Counted from the first letter of the stretch, positions 1-8,853 are shown. The stretch: DNA of 64,000 nt from Streptomyces sp. NBC_01016 (GCF_026341035.1 NZ_JAPEOQ010000002.1:1-64000); one strand, 5' to 3'. The notes: generated from the sequence alone by a model not told the origin. Numbers and translations are program-made.

Positions 1-358
1 CGGCGAGCGCGCGCACCAGGCGGGGCGCGTAGTACGACGGGCTGCTCCTGTTGTCGCCTGCGCCGAACTGAAGGCTGAGCGAGCCGAGGGTGACGCCCTG
101 GAGCGGGCCCGACACGTCGGTCTCCTCGCCGACCTCGCCCCAGAACTCGACCTGCGCGCAGACGGCGGTGGCGAATGCCTCGCTGACCACCGGGTCGGCG
201 GGCATGCCCTCGGCGTCCGTGTCGTAGAACGCCGCGAGCAGGAAGTCGGCGTCGAGGAGCTGTGACGCCTGCGCGAGGAGGCGTTCCGCGCCGGCGGGCG
301 GATCAGTGCCGAGATACTCGGCGAGCTGTGCTGTCGTCGCGTACACGCGGCCGGGCAT
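1..358 (-). CDS. Head-to-tail adaptor/connector protein (partial, 3' end off window)
   Basis: An open frame starts at ATG 358 and continues past base 1, giving about 119 residues beginning MPGRVYATTAQLAEYLG. The N-terminal pattern (a helix rich in LLAQASQLLDADFL, then AVCAQVEFW) is like the small all-helical gp6/gp15-type head completion proteins that join the portal to the tail. It lies directly downstream of the coat gene and a small linker gene, which is where such adaptors are found. The function is inferred from helical pattern and position. Confidence 0.7.
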   Translation of the reverse strand, partial: MPGRVYATTAQLAEYLGTDPPAGAERLLAQASQLLDADFLLAAFYDTDAEGMPADPVVSEAFATAVCAQVEFWGEVGEETDVSGPLQGVTLGSLSLQFGAGDNRSSPSYYAPRLVRALA

Positions 359-392
359 GCGTCACCCCCAAATGGCGTGCAGATAGGGCGGC

Positions 393-668
393 TTACGCGT
401 CGCCGTAGCGCTCGACGAGCTGGTCCTTGGTGAGCGTGTCCAGCTCGTCGTTCTCGTCGGCGTCCTGCACCTGTGCGCGCGCGTACGCCAGCCACTCGGA
501 TTTGTTCGCGCTCTTGGACGGCCGGCCGTCCTGCTCGTCGGCCGGGCCCTTGTCTTCCGGTGCGGCCTCGGTGTCGAGGCGTTCCCAGTTCGGGAGCATC
601 TCCAGGCGCGCGTCCGGGTGCTCGTACTCGACGACATCGCCGGTGTTGTTGTTGCGGTACTTCGGCAT
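393..668 (-). CDS. Small phage structural-region protein, HeH/LEM-like C-terminus
   Basis: A 91-residue protein starts at ATG 668 behind a GGGAGGG ribosome site. The N-terminus (KYRNNNTGDVVEY, then PNWERLD) is like the short proteins found between coat and connector genes in many actinophages. Residues 55-91 (SEWLAYARAQ ... LTKDQLVERYG) look like a helix-extended-helix unit of the kind seen in LEM/Rho-N folds. A role in head completion or DNA contact is a guess from position. Confidence 0.75.
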   Translation of the reverse strand: MPKYRNNNTGDVVEYEHPDARLEMLPNWERLDTEAAPEDKGPADEQDGRPSKSANKSEWLAYARAQVQDADENDELDTLTKDQLVERYGDA

Positions 669-701
669 GAGCCCTCCCGGGCCAGATCAGGGCAGGCATG
701 C

Positions 702-737
702 GGAGGGGCGCCAGGCCGTCACGCCCGGCGCCCCTCC
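702..737 (-). terminator. Hairpin after coat gene
   Basis: A perfect 11-bp stem (ggaggggcgcc at 702-712 with ggcgcccctcc at 727-737) lies in the 90-bp gap after the coat gene stop codon. There is no U-tract, as is common for Streptomyces hairpins. It could reduce read-through from the abundant coat transcript into the connector genes. Confidence 0.5.
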
Positions 738-761
738 AGCCACCCACCACCCCAGTGAGGA

Positions 762-1712
762 TCAGGCCGCGTCGGCGCCCTTGATGAGGACCGCGCGGTT
801 CGCGTCGAGGGTCTTCGTGCCGTACAGGCAGTCGACCGACACGACGGTCTGCTTGTACTTGATGTCGTAGTCGTAGACCACGCGGAGGGCGAACCCCTTG
901 TAGTTCATGATCGTGGCGTCCTGCGCGCCCGGGGGGACCTCCAGCGTCCGCGTGACGAGCGCGAACGCCGTCTTGTGGAACGCGACGTTTTCCTCGGTCG
1001 TCGGCTGACCAGCCGCCGGAGTGCCCGCCGGGCCCGGGATGTTCTGCGTCATGTACGGCGCGAACCCGGAAGCGTTGGCGCCGAACTGGGCCTCGGTCAG
1101 GCCCACGGTGTCGCCCCGCTGGTCGGCCGCACGCCAGATCTTCTCGGCCGTCCAACGTGCCTTGGTGCGAGGCCCGACCACGACGCGGCGCTCCGCCGCC
1201 GGAACGCTCTTTGTGTCCAGGAGTGCCCCGGCCTCGATGAGAACCCGGGAGTCGGACCACGGGTACTTCCCGGCCGGGTAGTTGTAGTTTTCCCCGTCCG
1301 TGTTCTCGGAGACGGGGCCGACCGTCTGAGAGATGTCGTCGCGCAGTGCGAGGAGGTCGCGGTCGATCTTCTGCGCCATGGCCTCCATGGCGGGGTCGAG
1401 GAGCTGCGTGGCGAAGTCGTTGATCTCAAGCGTGAGCTGCTCGGTCGTGACCGCGAATGACACGTCGGGCAGGTGGTTGAGAACCACCGGGAACCCGGAC
1501 TCCGTCGCGTTCTGGGGCACGATGCCCGTGGCCCGGTTGAACTCGTTCGCCGTGAACGTCGCGGGCTTGCGGACGGTGATCGTGTCGCCCTGGCTTCCTG
1601 CGAAGTCGGACTCGTAGTCGCGGTGTACGAGCTGCGCCATGTGCGTGGTCTCGTACAGGGTCGCGAGCGCGCGCGTCGCGATCAGGTCGGGGGTGAGGAA
1701 CGTGTTGGCCAT
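762..1712 (-). CDS. Major capsid protein, P22 coat (gp5) family
   Basis: A 316-residue protein with the N-terminus typical of actinophage P22-type coat proteins: MANTFLTPDLIATRALATL, then LVHRDYES and GDTITVRKP. The length suits an HK97-fold coat without a large insertion. It forms the icosahedral shell with the scaffold encoded just upstream in the transcript. The start ATG 1712 follows a GAGAGGG site. A hairpin sits after its stop codon and a strong terminator lies before the scaffold gene, so scaffold and coat are probably one transcription unit. Confidence 0.92.
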   Translation of the reverse strand: MANTFLTPDLIATRALATLYETTHMAQLVHRDYESDFAGSQGDTITVRKPATFTANEFNRATGIVPQNATESGFPVVLNHLPDVSFAVTTEQLTLEINDFATQLLDPAMEAMAQKIDRDLLALRDDISQTVGPVSENTDGENYNYPAGKYPWSDSRVLIEAGALLDTKSVPAAERRVVVGPRTKARWTAEKIWRAADQRGDTVGLTEAQFGANASGFAPYMTQNIPGPAGTPAAGQPTTEENVAFHKTAFALVTRTLEVPPGAQDATIMNYKGFALRVVYDYDIKYKQTVVSVDCLYGTKTLDANRAVLIKGADAA

Positions 1713-1730
1713 GAGGGGCCCTCTCTACGG

Positions 1731-2537
1731 TCAGCCAGCGCGCGACTTCCGTCGCGCTTCCCGCTGGGCATCGATGCTGTTCGTGGGCGTGCGCTTCTCG
1801 GTGCTGCCGGAGAAGTCGCTCGATGTGCGCGCGGGCGCCTGGCTCGCGGCCTTGAGCTTGGGGTTGTCGGTCACGGCCTGCTTGATCGCGGCGTTGACCT
1901 TCTTCGCGAACTCCTCGTCGCCCGGGTCGAGATCCCCGATCGACTTCAGGAACGTGCGGGAGTCGGTGAGCGCGTCCGGGTCGGCCCCGTGCTTGGCCGC
2001 ACCCCGATAGACGGCCAGCTCGACCGCGGTCTCGCGGTGAGCAGCGGTCGCCTGCTCGATCTGCTGCTTCAGCACCGCCGGATCCGGAGGCGTCTTGTCG
2101 TCGTCCTTGATCAGGCCGAGCGCCTTGCCGAGCTCCTGCACGATCTCCGTACGTGCCTCGTCCGCCGCGGACTTCTTCGCCGTGGTGCGGGCCTTCGCGG
2201 CTTCACCGTTCGCCGTCTTCAGCTCCTTCTGGAGCCGGGCGATCGTGGCTGCCGGATCGTCGTCGCCGTCCTTCTTCGCGGGCGGCTTCGGCTTCGGCTT
2301 GTCGTCCTTCCCCTTGGCGTCGGAATCTCCAGCGTCGTCGTCGCCGGTCCCGCCGGCGTCGTCGTCTCCGGAAACGTCCGTGCCCTCGTCGCTACCGCTG
2401 TCGTCGCTGTCGGATCCGGAGTCGTCTCCGTCCCCGCCGTCGGCGTACAGGTAGGGGGCGAAAGGGGCGTGCCCGTAGGGGTGTGCCCACCCTTCGCCGT
2501 CGAGGGCGCGGTGGCGGGCGAGAGTTCGCTTGTTCAT
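1731..2537 (-). CDS. Capsid scaffold protein
   Basis: A 268-residue protein starts at ATG 2537 behind AGGAG. Residues about 33-75 are a long Asp/Ser/Gly tract, followed by a Lys/Pro stretch and a helical region (IARLQKELKTANGEAAKART) likely to form a coiled coil, then a basic C-terminus (EARRKSRAG). Acidic N-terminus, coiled-coil middle and basic coat-binding tail are the usual design of phage scaffold proteins. It ends 19 bp before the coat gene. No protease domain is visible. Confidence 0.85.
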   Translation of the reverse strand: MNKRTLARHRALDGEGWAHPYGHAPFAPYLYADGGDGDDSGSDSDDSGSDEGTDVSGDDDAGGTGDDDAGDSDAKGKDDKPKPKPPAKKDGDDDPAATIARLQKELKTANGEAAKARTTAKKSAADEARTEIVQELGKALGLIKDDDKTPPDPAVLKQQIEQATAAHRETAVELAVYRGAAKHGADPDALTDSRTFLKSIGDLDPGDEEFAKKVNAAIKQAVTDNPKLKAASQAPARTSSDFSGSTEKRTPTNSIDAQREARRKSRAG

Positions 2538-2646
2538 GCGTGCACTCCTGGTGCGCGTAGAGGTGGGCCCCGCACCCGGCGGGACCTGTCTGCATGCCGG
2601 AGCGCGCCAGGCGCACCGGACGTGTGTGGGCCCGGATCCGGGCATG

Positions 2647-2671
2647 AAAAAAGGCCCGCACCAGGCGGGCC
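2647..2671 (-). terminator. Rho-independent terminator upstream of scaffold gene
   Basis: On the minus strand a 7-bp stem (ggcccgc/gcgggcc, 2653-2671) is followed by six T residues (2652-2647). This is the clearest intrinsic terminator in the prophage. It ends the terminase-portal-head transcript before the scaffold gene, leaving about 110 bp (2538-2646) that should hold a separate scaffold/coat promoter. Confidence 0.8.
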
Positions 2672-2687
2672 GTGAAGTGGGCTGATC

Positions 2688-2843
2688 TCAGCCGAGGTTG
2701 ACCGGGCGGGCCTTCGCGTAGCCGCGCACCCACGCCGTACGGCGCAGGTCACCAGCGGGGTACGGGCACGTGGACGGCGGAGCCTTCTCGCGGCCAGCGG
2801 CCAGCCCTTCGCCGAGCGCGCGTACGAGCTGCTCGCGGGGCAT
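2688..2843 (-). CDS. Rmf/CrpP-fold small protein
   Basis: A 51-residue protein starts at ATG 2843, preceded by GGAGG at ideal distance; an upstream in-frame ATG at 2879 would overlap the preceding gene. It contains GEGLAAGREK followed by CPYPAGDLRRTAWVRGYAKA, the signature of ribosome modulation factor and CrpP-like small proteins (G-x-A-A-x-x-G, then C-P-[FY] and R-x-A-W-x-x-G-[WY]). Rmf binds and inactivates ribosomes in enterobacteria. What phage versions do is not established; action on the host ribosome is an inference. Confidence 0.72.
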   Translation of the reverse strand: MPREQLVRALGEGLAAGREKAPPSTCPYPAGDLRRTAWVRGYAKARPVNLG

Positions 2844-2856
2844 AGCGGCCTCCGGG

Positions 2857-5082
2857 TCAGAGTCGGTTCTGCTGGTCACTCCGGGCCTTGCGGGCGGTAC
2901 TCGCGGCGTCGCTGGCCTGTCCGGTGACCATCTCGGTGTACTCGGCCAGAGTAGTGCGCGGGTTGTCCGCCCACCACCGTTTCAGGTCTTCTGAGGCGCG
3001 CGCGTAGGCGACGTGTGACGGGCCCGTGAAGAGGCTGCCCGGGTCGATGCCTGCGGCCTTGGCCTCCCGGCTCAACAGGTAGCCGTTCGTGGCGTCCTCG
3101 GCGGCCATGTACTGCGCCCACACGTGCTCGTCGTACATCTCCCGTATCTGCTTCCGGGTGTACGCGCCGCGCGCCGTCTGCTGCTCCGCCTCCCGCTCGG
3201 CGATCCACCGCTCCGTCGCCGTCATGCCCGCATACGGGTCCGGGAGATCGTCGACCAGATGCGACCAGTCGTCGACGTCGCCGAGCGGGCCGAGGGCCTC
3301 GTCGAGGGCGGCCCGGTCGGCGAGCTGGCCCTCGACCGTGTGCGCGCCGGCTGCCGCGGGCGCGGGCTCGGGCGGGTAACGGCGGTCGAGCTCGGCGGCG
3401 ATCCTCGCTGCGGCCCGTTCGTCCGCGTACCGCATTGCCCAGCCGAGCATGTCGTCGCCGAACGGCGCCAGATCCGCGGCGAGTTGCCCGGCAGGGAACA
3501 TCGCGGCGAGCATCTGCCGGCGGTCGGCCTCCGCGGCGATCGCGGAGAGCTGGTCGCCGCTGGCGGTGGCCGCGCGCAGGCCGAGGGCCTCATCGGACAT
3601 GCCGACCAGCGTGGTGTCGATGCCGGGCATGCCGGTGTCGAGGTCGCGCCGGTCGAGTTCCGCAGCGATCCGGAGCGCCTCGTCGGGCCCCATGTCGCGC
3701 AGTGCGCGCCCGAGTTCGTCATCGGCAAAGCCGGTGAGGTCGTCGACGAGCCGGCCGAGCGGCCGGATCCGCGCGAGGAGCGCCGCATGGTCGCGGCGAT
3801 CAGCCTCGTCACGGACGCGGGCGAACGCGCGGTCGTCGAGGGCGCCGGAGCGCATCGCCTGGCCGAGCTGCGTGTCGCTCATCTCGGCCGGAGTCCGGGT
3901 GTCGCCCGCGCGGAGGCGTGCGGCCTCGATGGCGTCCTGCGGCGGCCGCGTGCCGGTCGACAGGTTGGAGGCGCCGGGCTGCTCGCGGTAGCGCTTGCGC
4001 ATCAGCTCCGGGTGGTTGTCCAGGTGCTCGCGCATGGACTTCTGCCAGCCGCGCACGCGCGCCTGTGCGGCCCGCTTCGCTGCCGGGTCGACGGCGGATG
4101 CGGCGCGCAGCTTGTACTTGCGGATGTGCCGCTCGATCTCGCGCTGCCGCTGCGTCGCCTCGTACCCGTCCGGATCCGTGGCCGCATCCTTCGGCGGCAC
4201 CGTGAGGCCCGGCAGGTAGGCGCCCACGGTGTGCCTGCAGTTCGGGTGTTGCAGCCCCGCCATACGCGCCTCGTCGACGGTGCCAGCCACGTCGACGCGA
4301 ACCATGCGGCCGTCCTCGGTGGCGTGCTCGACCTCGACCGTGCGCCGCCCCGACGGGCCGGACAGGGCGAGGATCTTGCCCTCCCACGGGCGACACAGCG
4401 GGCACTCGTGCGGCGAGTTCGAGACGATGACCAGGTCGACGCCGGCCGCGGTGAGCTGGTCGGCGTGCGCCTCGACAGCGGCCCGGCCCACGGCCGTACG
4501 CGTCGCCATCTCCGCATAGGTAGGCATCGACCACGAGCGCCCGGCCCGGTCCATGAACGAGGCGATGCCCCGGTCGGTGAACCGCTGCACGGCCTGCTGG
4601 GTGGCCTGCCTGCGCGTGTCGACGCCCATGAGCGGGGTCGCCGCTGACTGCGCGATCACCTGCCGGTAGACGTCCTCGACGCCGCGGAGGATCCCCCGGT
4701 GCGAGGCGGTGACAAGTTCGTTGGCCTCGATGGCGAGGCGGTCCACGCGGCGGGTGCCCGGCGTCTCCTCGGCGATCCGGCGCGCATCGTCGTCGTGGAG
4801 CGCGCCGAGTTCGAGGATGCCCGCGCGGGCGCCCACGTTGTACGCCTCGGCGACTGCGTCATGGATCTCCAGCGAGGTCGCCTTGCCGAGCTCGTCGACG
4901 ACCGCCTGAGCGCCGCGGCGCAGGGCTTGGATGTCGGCGAGCTTGGCCTCCATCCAGTGCGGTGCGTCGATGCCGTCGGCGAGCCGTCGGGCCACCATGG
5001 CGAGGAGCCGCTCCTCGGCGGCCGCGTACAGGTCCCGTACCCCCGCGGACAGGTCTTCGGCCATCCACGGGGACACCGGCAT
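2857..5082 (-). CDS. Minor head/head morphogenesis protein with C-terminal helical repeats
   Basis: A 741-residue protein right after the portal gene. Residues 1-300 are like phage minor capsid protein 2 / SPP1 gp7-type proteins, with a zinc-like set H225, C227, C230 ... H279, C282, H284 (SPHECPLC and LQHPNCRHTVG). Residues about 395-570 carry four degenerate repeats of about 30-40 residues, each with a D(D/E)xLG start and ending in RI(A)AELDRR or a variant. These repeats are not part of the basic family and enlarge the protein well beyond the usual 300-500 residues. It probably sits near the portal inside the head. Start ATG 5082 follows GGGGGT. Confidence 0.85.
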   Translation of the reverse strand: MPVSPWMAEDLSAGVRDLYAAAEERLLAMVARRLADGIDAPHWMEAKLADIQALRRGAQAVVDELGKATSLEIHDAVAEAYNVGARAGILELGALHDDDARRIAEETPGTRRVDRLAIEANELVTASHRGILRGVEDVYRQVIAQSAATPLMGVDTRRQATQQAVQRFTDRGIASFMDRAGRSWSMPTYAEMATRTAVGRAAVEAHADQLTAAGVDLVIVSNSPHECPLCRPWEGKILALSGPSGRRTVEVEHATEDGRMVRVDVAGTVDEARMAGLQHPNCRHTVGAYLPGLTVPPKDAATDPDGYEATQRQREIERHIRKYKLRAASAVDPAAKRAAQARVRGWQKSMREHLDNHPELMRKRYREQPGASNLSTGTRPPQDAIEAARLRAGDTRTPAEMSDTQLGQAMRSGALDDRAFARVRDEADRRDHAALLARIRPLGRLVDDLTGFADDELGRALRDMGPDEALRIAAELDRRDLDTGMPGIDTTLVGMSDEALGLRAATASGDQLSAIAAEADRRQMLAAMFPAGQLAADLAPFGDDMLGWAMRYADERAAARIAAELDRRYPPEPAPAAAGAHTVEGQLADRAALDEALGPLGDVDDWSHLVDDLPDPYAGMTATERWIAEREAEQQTARGAYTRKQIREMYDEHVWAQYMAAEDATNGYLLSREAKAAGIDPGSLFTGPSHVAYARASEDLKRWWADNPRTTLAEYTEMVTGQASDAASTARKARSDQQNRL

Positions 5083-5092
5083 CCCGTACCCC

Positions 5093-6607
5093 CTACGGCA
5101 GGTCGCCCATCTGCATCGGGTCCGGCACCGCAGTACCGGACTCGGCTTGGATGAGGGCGACTTCGGCCTGTACCTGCTTGTCGTCCCACTCGGGATGCAC
5201 CATGCGGACGAGGGTGTCGGTCGACGTTGCCTGCGCGCGGCGCAGTACGTCCGCCGTATTGGCCAGGCTGAGCGGATCCTCCTGGACGGAGTCCTCGAAC
5301 TCGATGTTCGGCCGCTGCGCCTGCACGCCGGTGCCGAACACGAACGCGTCGACCGCGAGGAGCGCCTCGACTGAGTGCGCCAGTTCGGGCCGCCACCGGA
5401 GGATCTTCCGGCCGCGCGTCGTCATCGAACGGCGCTCCTTGGCCACGGTCTCCGTCGCGGTCACCGCGATGTCGCCGCCGAGCCCGAACGTCTGCCCCGA
5501 GTAGCCAGCACTGCGGAGGATCTGGTTCACGAGATCCTCGGCCGTGTCCCGATGCTCCTGCACGCGGATTGCGAACTGCGCCACCGTGAGCTGCGTACCG
5601 GAGTCGCCACGCGCCAGCATCTCCAGCCCCGCGAACGCCTCTTGATCCGGATTCCACGACGCGCCGCGCCCCGGTCCCTGCGACTGGAGGTACGCATTCG
5701 GCACGAGGATGCGGCCCTTGCCGAGGCGGATGTCCCGCATCCACGACGAGTAGGTTTCGTCGAGCGCGTCCATCAGCGGCTCGACGCCGTCAAGGTCGGA
5801 GCGGCCGAGGTCGGCGAGCCGCGGCCGGCACCGCCACCGGCGGGACGCCTGGTTGGGGATGTACGACACGTCGAGCAGGGGGTAGCCGGTCTCGATCGCG
5901 CCCTGGTCGTTGACGATCTCGGCATAGCCCTCGGTCGCCGGACTGTCCTCCAGCGGCACCGGCCGGCCGAGCTTGTCGCGGGTGCCCTGGTAGAGGCCGT
6001 GGAGGATGACGCCCGGCTCGTGCCGTTCCAGGTGGCGCCAGACTTGGCCGTCGTCTTCGCCGACTACCCGCCAGAACGTGACGGCGCTGAGCTTGCCCCA
6101 CGTGAACTCGGGGACTGCGCGGTCGGCGTGCTCGGCGACGAGCCAGGGACGGTCGGCGATGTCGATGTCGTAGACGGGGCGCAGGTACACGCCGCCGAGC
6201 GCGGCGCCGACTTCGGCCGCGGTCTGGAGGGTGGCGAGCATGCCGTCATCGGCCAGTTCGTCGAGCCGGGCCTGCGTCGCGGTGTCCTCGACGACGAGCT
6301 TCGGCGGCTCGGAGAACAGGAGGTCGGCGGATCCGCCGCAGAGGTCGCCCGCGATCGGCACGTGCATCTTCGTACGGCGTTCGCCGGGCGCGGTCGGGGT
6401 GCCCCACCACCAGCGGGCAATGCGGCCCACGACGCCGCCCGCGTACTGCATGCGCTTGGGGTCGGGGCCGCCGCCGGTGCTGCCGCCGTAGAGCTGCTCC
6501 AGGCGGTCGGGGTCGCCGGACCACCAGGAGTCCCAGGTGTGCATGGCGTCGAGGGCGGGACCGAGGTGCGGGGGCGGCCACACGGTGTCACTCGTGGGCA
6601 GCGGCAT
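5093..6607 (-). CDS. Portal protein, SPP1 gp6-like
   Basis: A 504-residue portal protein, the dodecameric ring at the packaging vertex that also connects to the tail. Length and features such as FSEPPKLVVED, YLRPVYDIDI, and the late helical segment with YSGQTFGLGGD match the SPP1-gp6-type portal family of actinophages. Start ATG 6607 has AGGAGGT seven bases upstream and lies inside the end of the preceding small gene, so the two are translationally coupled. It lies between large terminase and minor head protein as expected. Confidence 0.9.
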   Translation of the reverse strand: MPLPTSDTVWPPPHLGPALDAMHTWDSWWSGDPDRLEQLYGGSTGGGPDPKRMQYAGGVVGRIARWWWGTPTAPGERRTKMHVPIAGDLCGGSADLLFSEPPKLVVEDTATQARLDELADDGMLATLQTAAEVGAALGGVYLRPVYDIDIADRPWLVAEHADRAVPEFTWGKLSAVTFWRVVGEDDGQVWRHLERHEPGVILHGLYQGTRDKLGRPVPLEDSPATEGYAEIVNDQGAIETGYPLLDVSYIPNQASRRWRCRPRLADLGRSDLDGVEPLMDALDETYSSWMRDIRLGKGRILVPNAYLQSQGPGRGASWNPDQEAFAGLEMLARGDSGTQLTVAQFAIRVQEHRDTAEDLVNQILRSAGYSGQTFGLGGDIAVTATETVAKERRSMTTRGRKILRWRPELAHSVEALLAVDAFVFGTGVQAQRPNIEFEDSVQEDPLSLANTADVLRRAQATSTDTLVRMVHPEWDDKQVQAEVALIQAESGTAVPDPMQMGDLP

Positions 6608-6791
6608 CCGACACCTCCTCGGTGAGTTCGGCCTCCAGTTGGCCAGCGCAATCGCGGAGGAACGCAATGAGTTGGCGCCGTACGTCCCGCTCGGTGACGG
6701 TGCCGTCGATCACCGGTACCGCGAGGTCGCCCCAGTGGCCTTCGTGCTCACCGACGCGGACGTGAACGGGCATGCTGATCTCTGCCGCCAT
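6588..6791 (-). CDS. Hypothetical 67-aa protein between terminase and portal
   Basis: Starts at ATG 6791, which shares a base with the stop codon of the preceding gene (TGATG), and its 3' end overlaps the portal start by 20 bp. The sequence begins MAAEISMPVHVRVGEHEGHWG and ends in an acidic helix (LIAFLRDCAGQLEAELTEEV). No known family was recognised. The close packing with portal and terminase suggests it is expressed with the head genes. Confidence 0.7.
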   Translation of the reverse strand: MAAEISMPVHVRVGEHEGHWGDLAVPVIDGTVTERDVRRQLIAFLRDCAGQLEAELTEEVSDAAAHE

Positions 6792-6964
6792 CAGGCGCGC
6801 TCCCGTTCCATCAGTAGGTTCGCCATGCCGAGCCACGACCCGGCGAGGTCGTCGAGCCGCTCCATCAGGACGAGGTTCGTTTCCCCTTCGGCGTGCCGTA
6901 GGAGCCGGGCCGCGTTTTCGATCGCCGCCTCCGGGGTCATCGGCGGTGGCTGTTCTCGGCTCAC
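6791..6964 (-). CDS. Hypothetical 57-aa helical protein
   Basis: Begins at GTG 6964 overlapping the large-terminase stop as GTGA, and ends in a TGATG junction with the next gene. It is almost fully helical (PEAAIENAARLLRHAEGE ... LDDLAGSWLGMANLLM). The pattern is seen in small Streptomyces phage proteins of unknown role. Coupled translation with terminase suggests a late function. Confidence 0.68.
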   Translation of the reverse strand: MSREQPPPMTPEAAIENAARLLRHAEGETNLVLMERLDDLAGSWLGMANLLMERERA

Positions 6965-8247
6965 GCGGCGACCTCCAGTCGGGTGGGCAGGTAGGGCCGC
7001 CACAGGGCCTCGGTCGTACGGATGCCGTATCGGAGCGCGTCGCAGCTGTGGTCGTTGTCCTTGATGGGCTTGTCCTCGCCGCGCTCCGCTGCCGCGTCGT
7101 CCCACGAGTAGCCGGGCAGTTCGTCGATGAGGCCGCGTGCCGACTCGTGTACGGCGAGATCACCGGTCGCCAGGAGCGACGACACGGTACGGATCCCGTC
7201 GAGCACGGTGTTGTCGGCGGCCGTCACACCGCTGACGCCGTCGCGGTGCAGCTGCTCGATGTACGACGACGCGGACGGGTCGACGATCGTCCACTCCGGG
7301 GCGACGCCGACGACGTTGCTCTCCGGCTGCGGCACTCGGGCCAGCCACGCCCGTCGGGCCTTGCTGTACTCGGCGTCGGTGAGCGAGCGGCGTTCCATCC
7401 GCGAGTCCCACCGGAACTCGCTCGCCACGTACAGCCGCGATCGTCCCGTGCCCGGGTCCCGGCCGATGCCGAACAGGAGGTCGGCGTACGGGTTCACGGT
7501 GCCGTAGTCGATCGCATCGCACAGCCACCGCTCGATGCGCGGCAGCGTCTTGACGACGTGCTGCTCCGGATCGAACTGCTCGTAGATCGCGCCCTCGGAC
7601 TGGACCCAGTGTCCGGCAATGAACCGCCGGTACCAGAGGCCGACGTACTCGGCCTTGAGTGAGGCCACGTATGCCGGGTCCAAGGCGGGGTTGTCGTCGA
7701 GAGTGAAGTGCCACTGCCTGAGGTCGAGTTCGCCGGCGCGGTCGAGGAACTCCTTCTTCAACCAGTGGCCGGGGTTGTCGGGGTTGGTCGTGGCGAGCAG
7801 CCGGGCGCCCTTCACGGAGAGGCGGCCGAGGAGCTGGTTCCAGAATCCGCGCGGCATGAGCGTGGCCTCGTCGACGTAGGCGAGGCAGCACGTCATACCG
7901 CGGAGCCGTCCCTCGGCCCGTGAATCGGCGGCGCCGATGAGGTGGATAGTGCGGCCGAGGATCGTTGCGGTGGTCGCGCCACGGGTGTGCACGACGAGCT
8001 TTGCGACCGGGCCGAACAGGGCCTCGTCCTGGAGCGGGTCCAACACGTTCCGCTCGATCGTCTGCAACGACCTGCCCACGATGATTATCAGCCCCGAGGC
8101 GGGGGCGACCGACACGGCGATCAGGAACGCGACCAACGAGGCGATCGTCTTGCCCGAACGGATAGCGCCGTGCCACACGTTGATGCGCGCCTGCGCGCCC
8201 GCGATGGAACTGATCTGCTTCCGTGACAGGGGCAGCGAGTCGAGCAT
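6961..8247 (-). CDS. Terminase large subunit
   Basis: A 428-residue packaging ATPase-nuclease. Walker A GAIRSGKT is at residues 27-34, Walker B LAYVDEA ends near 128, and the coupling motif LATTNP is at 150-155. The C-terminal RNase H-like nuclease has acidic residues at D247 (IDYGT), D323 (IVDPSA) and D403 (DHSCDALRY). The enzyme drives DNA into the prohead and cuts concatemers. It overlaps the small-subunit stop codon by one base (TGATG). Confidence 0.95.
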   Translation of the reverse strand: MLDSLPLSRKQISSIAGAQARINVWHGAIRSGKTIASLVAFLIAVSVAPASGLIIIVGRSLQTIERNVLDPLQDEALFGPVAKLVVHTRGATTATILGRTIHLIGAADSRAEGRLRGMTCCLAYVDEATLMPRGFWNQLLGRLSVKGARLLATTNPDNPGHWLKKEFLDRAGELDLRQWHFTLDDNPALDPAYVASLKAEYVGLWYRRFIAGHWVQSEGAIYEQFDPEQHVVKTLPRIERWLCDAIDYGTVNPYADLLFGIGRDPGTGRSRLYVASEFRWDSRMERRSLTDAEYSKARRAWLARVPQPESNVVGVAPEWTIVDPSASSYIEQLHRDGVSGVTAADNTVLDGIRTVSSLLATGDLAVHESARGLIDELPGYSWDDAAAERGEDKPIKDNDHSCDALRYGIRTTEALWRPYLPTRLEVAA

Positions 8248-8780
8248 CAGCCCTCCCCGCTGTCGTCCTCCCCAGACGGCTCCTGAGCGGCCAGTCGGGA
8301 CAGTCCATCGGCCAGCGAGCCGAGCATCGACCGGGCCGCCATGACGTTGGTCTCGTCGACCTCTGGCGGGATCAGCTTCATCGACTTCTCGATGGCGATG
8401 CCGGCTGCGGCCATCAGTGATTTCTTGGCGTCCGCGGGCGGCTCGTCGACGTCGTGCTCGGTGTACGTGTTGTCCTTGCCGCCGATGTTGAACACCTTTG
8501 AGGGCGTCCAGAGTTGCTCGGTGAGGCGTTCGGCGTCGCCTTGGAGGGCCTCGGCGAGCATGATGCGCCGCTCTTCGAGGTCGGCCTTCCGTGCGCGCGT
8601 GGCCTCCTCCGTCAGGGTGCGATCGAAGGACAGGTCCATTCGCGCGGCGTACACGCTGATGGTGCGGAGGCTGCGGCCCATGGCGCGGGCGATGGCGTTG
8701 CGGCCAAGGCCCTGCCGGTGGAGTTCCCGGAGCTGCGTGAGTTCGGCCTCGGTGACCGTGTGGGTGTACTGGTTCGGCAC
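8247..8780 (-). CDS. Terminase small subunit
   Basis: A 177-residue protein starts at GTG 8780 with AGGAGGTGA five bases upstream. An N-terminal helix-turn-helix (residues about 11-45, LHRQGLGRNAIARAMGRSL) is followed by a coiled-coil region, matching small terminases that recognise the packaging site. The C-terminus is acidic (EPSGEDDSGEG). The position directly before the large subunit supports the call. Confidence 0.88.
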   Translation of the reverse strand: MPNQYTHTVTEAELTQLRELHRQGLGRNAIARAMGRSLRTISVYAARMDLSFDRTLTEEATRARKADLEERRIMLAEALQGDAERLTEQLWTPSKVFNIGGKDNTYTEHDVDEPPADAKKSLMAAAGIAIEKSMKLIPPEVDETNVMAARSMLGSLADGLSRLAAQEPSGEDDSGEG

Positions 8781-8805
8781 AGGGTCACCTCCTCGGGACA
8801 TGCGG

Positions 8806-8839
8806 GAGCCCGGCCGCGGGGACGTGTGCGGCCGGGCTC
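8806..8839 (-). terminator. Hairpin between lipoprotein and terminase genes
   Basis: A perfect 12-bp stem (gagcccggccgc at 8806-8817, gcggccgggctc at 8828-8839) sits in the gap between the lipoprotein stop and the terminase start. No U-tract is present. It would end the lipoprotein message. Confidence 0.55.
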
Positions 8840-8853
8840 GTCAGTGGGGTCGG

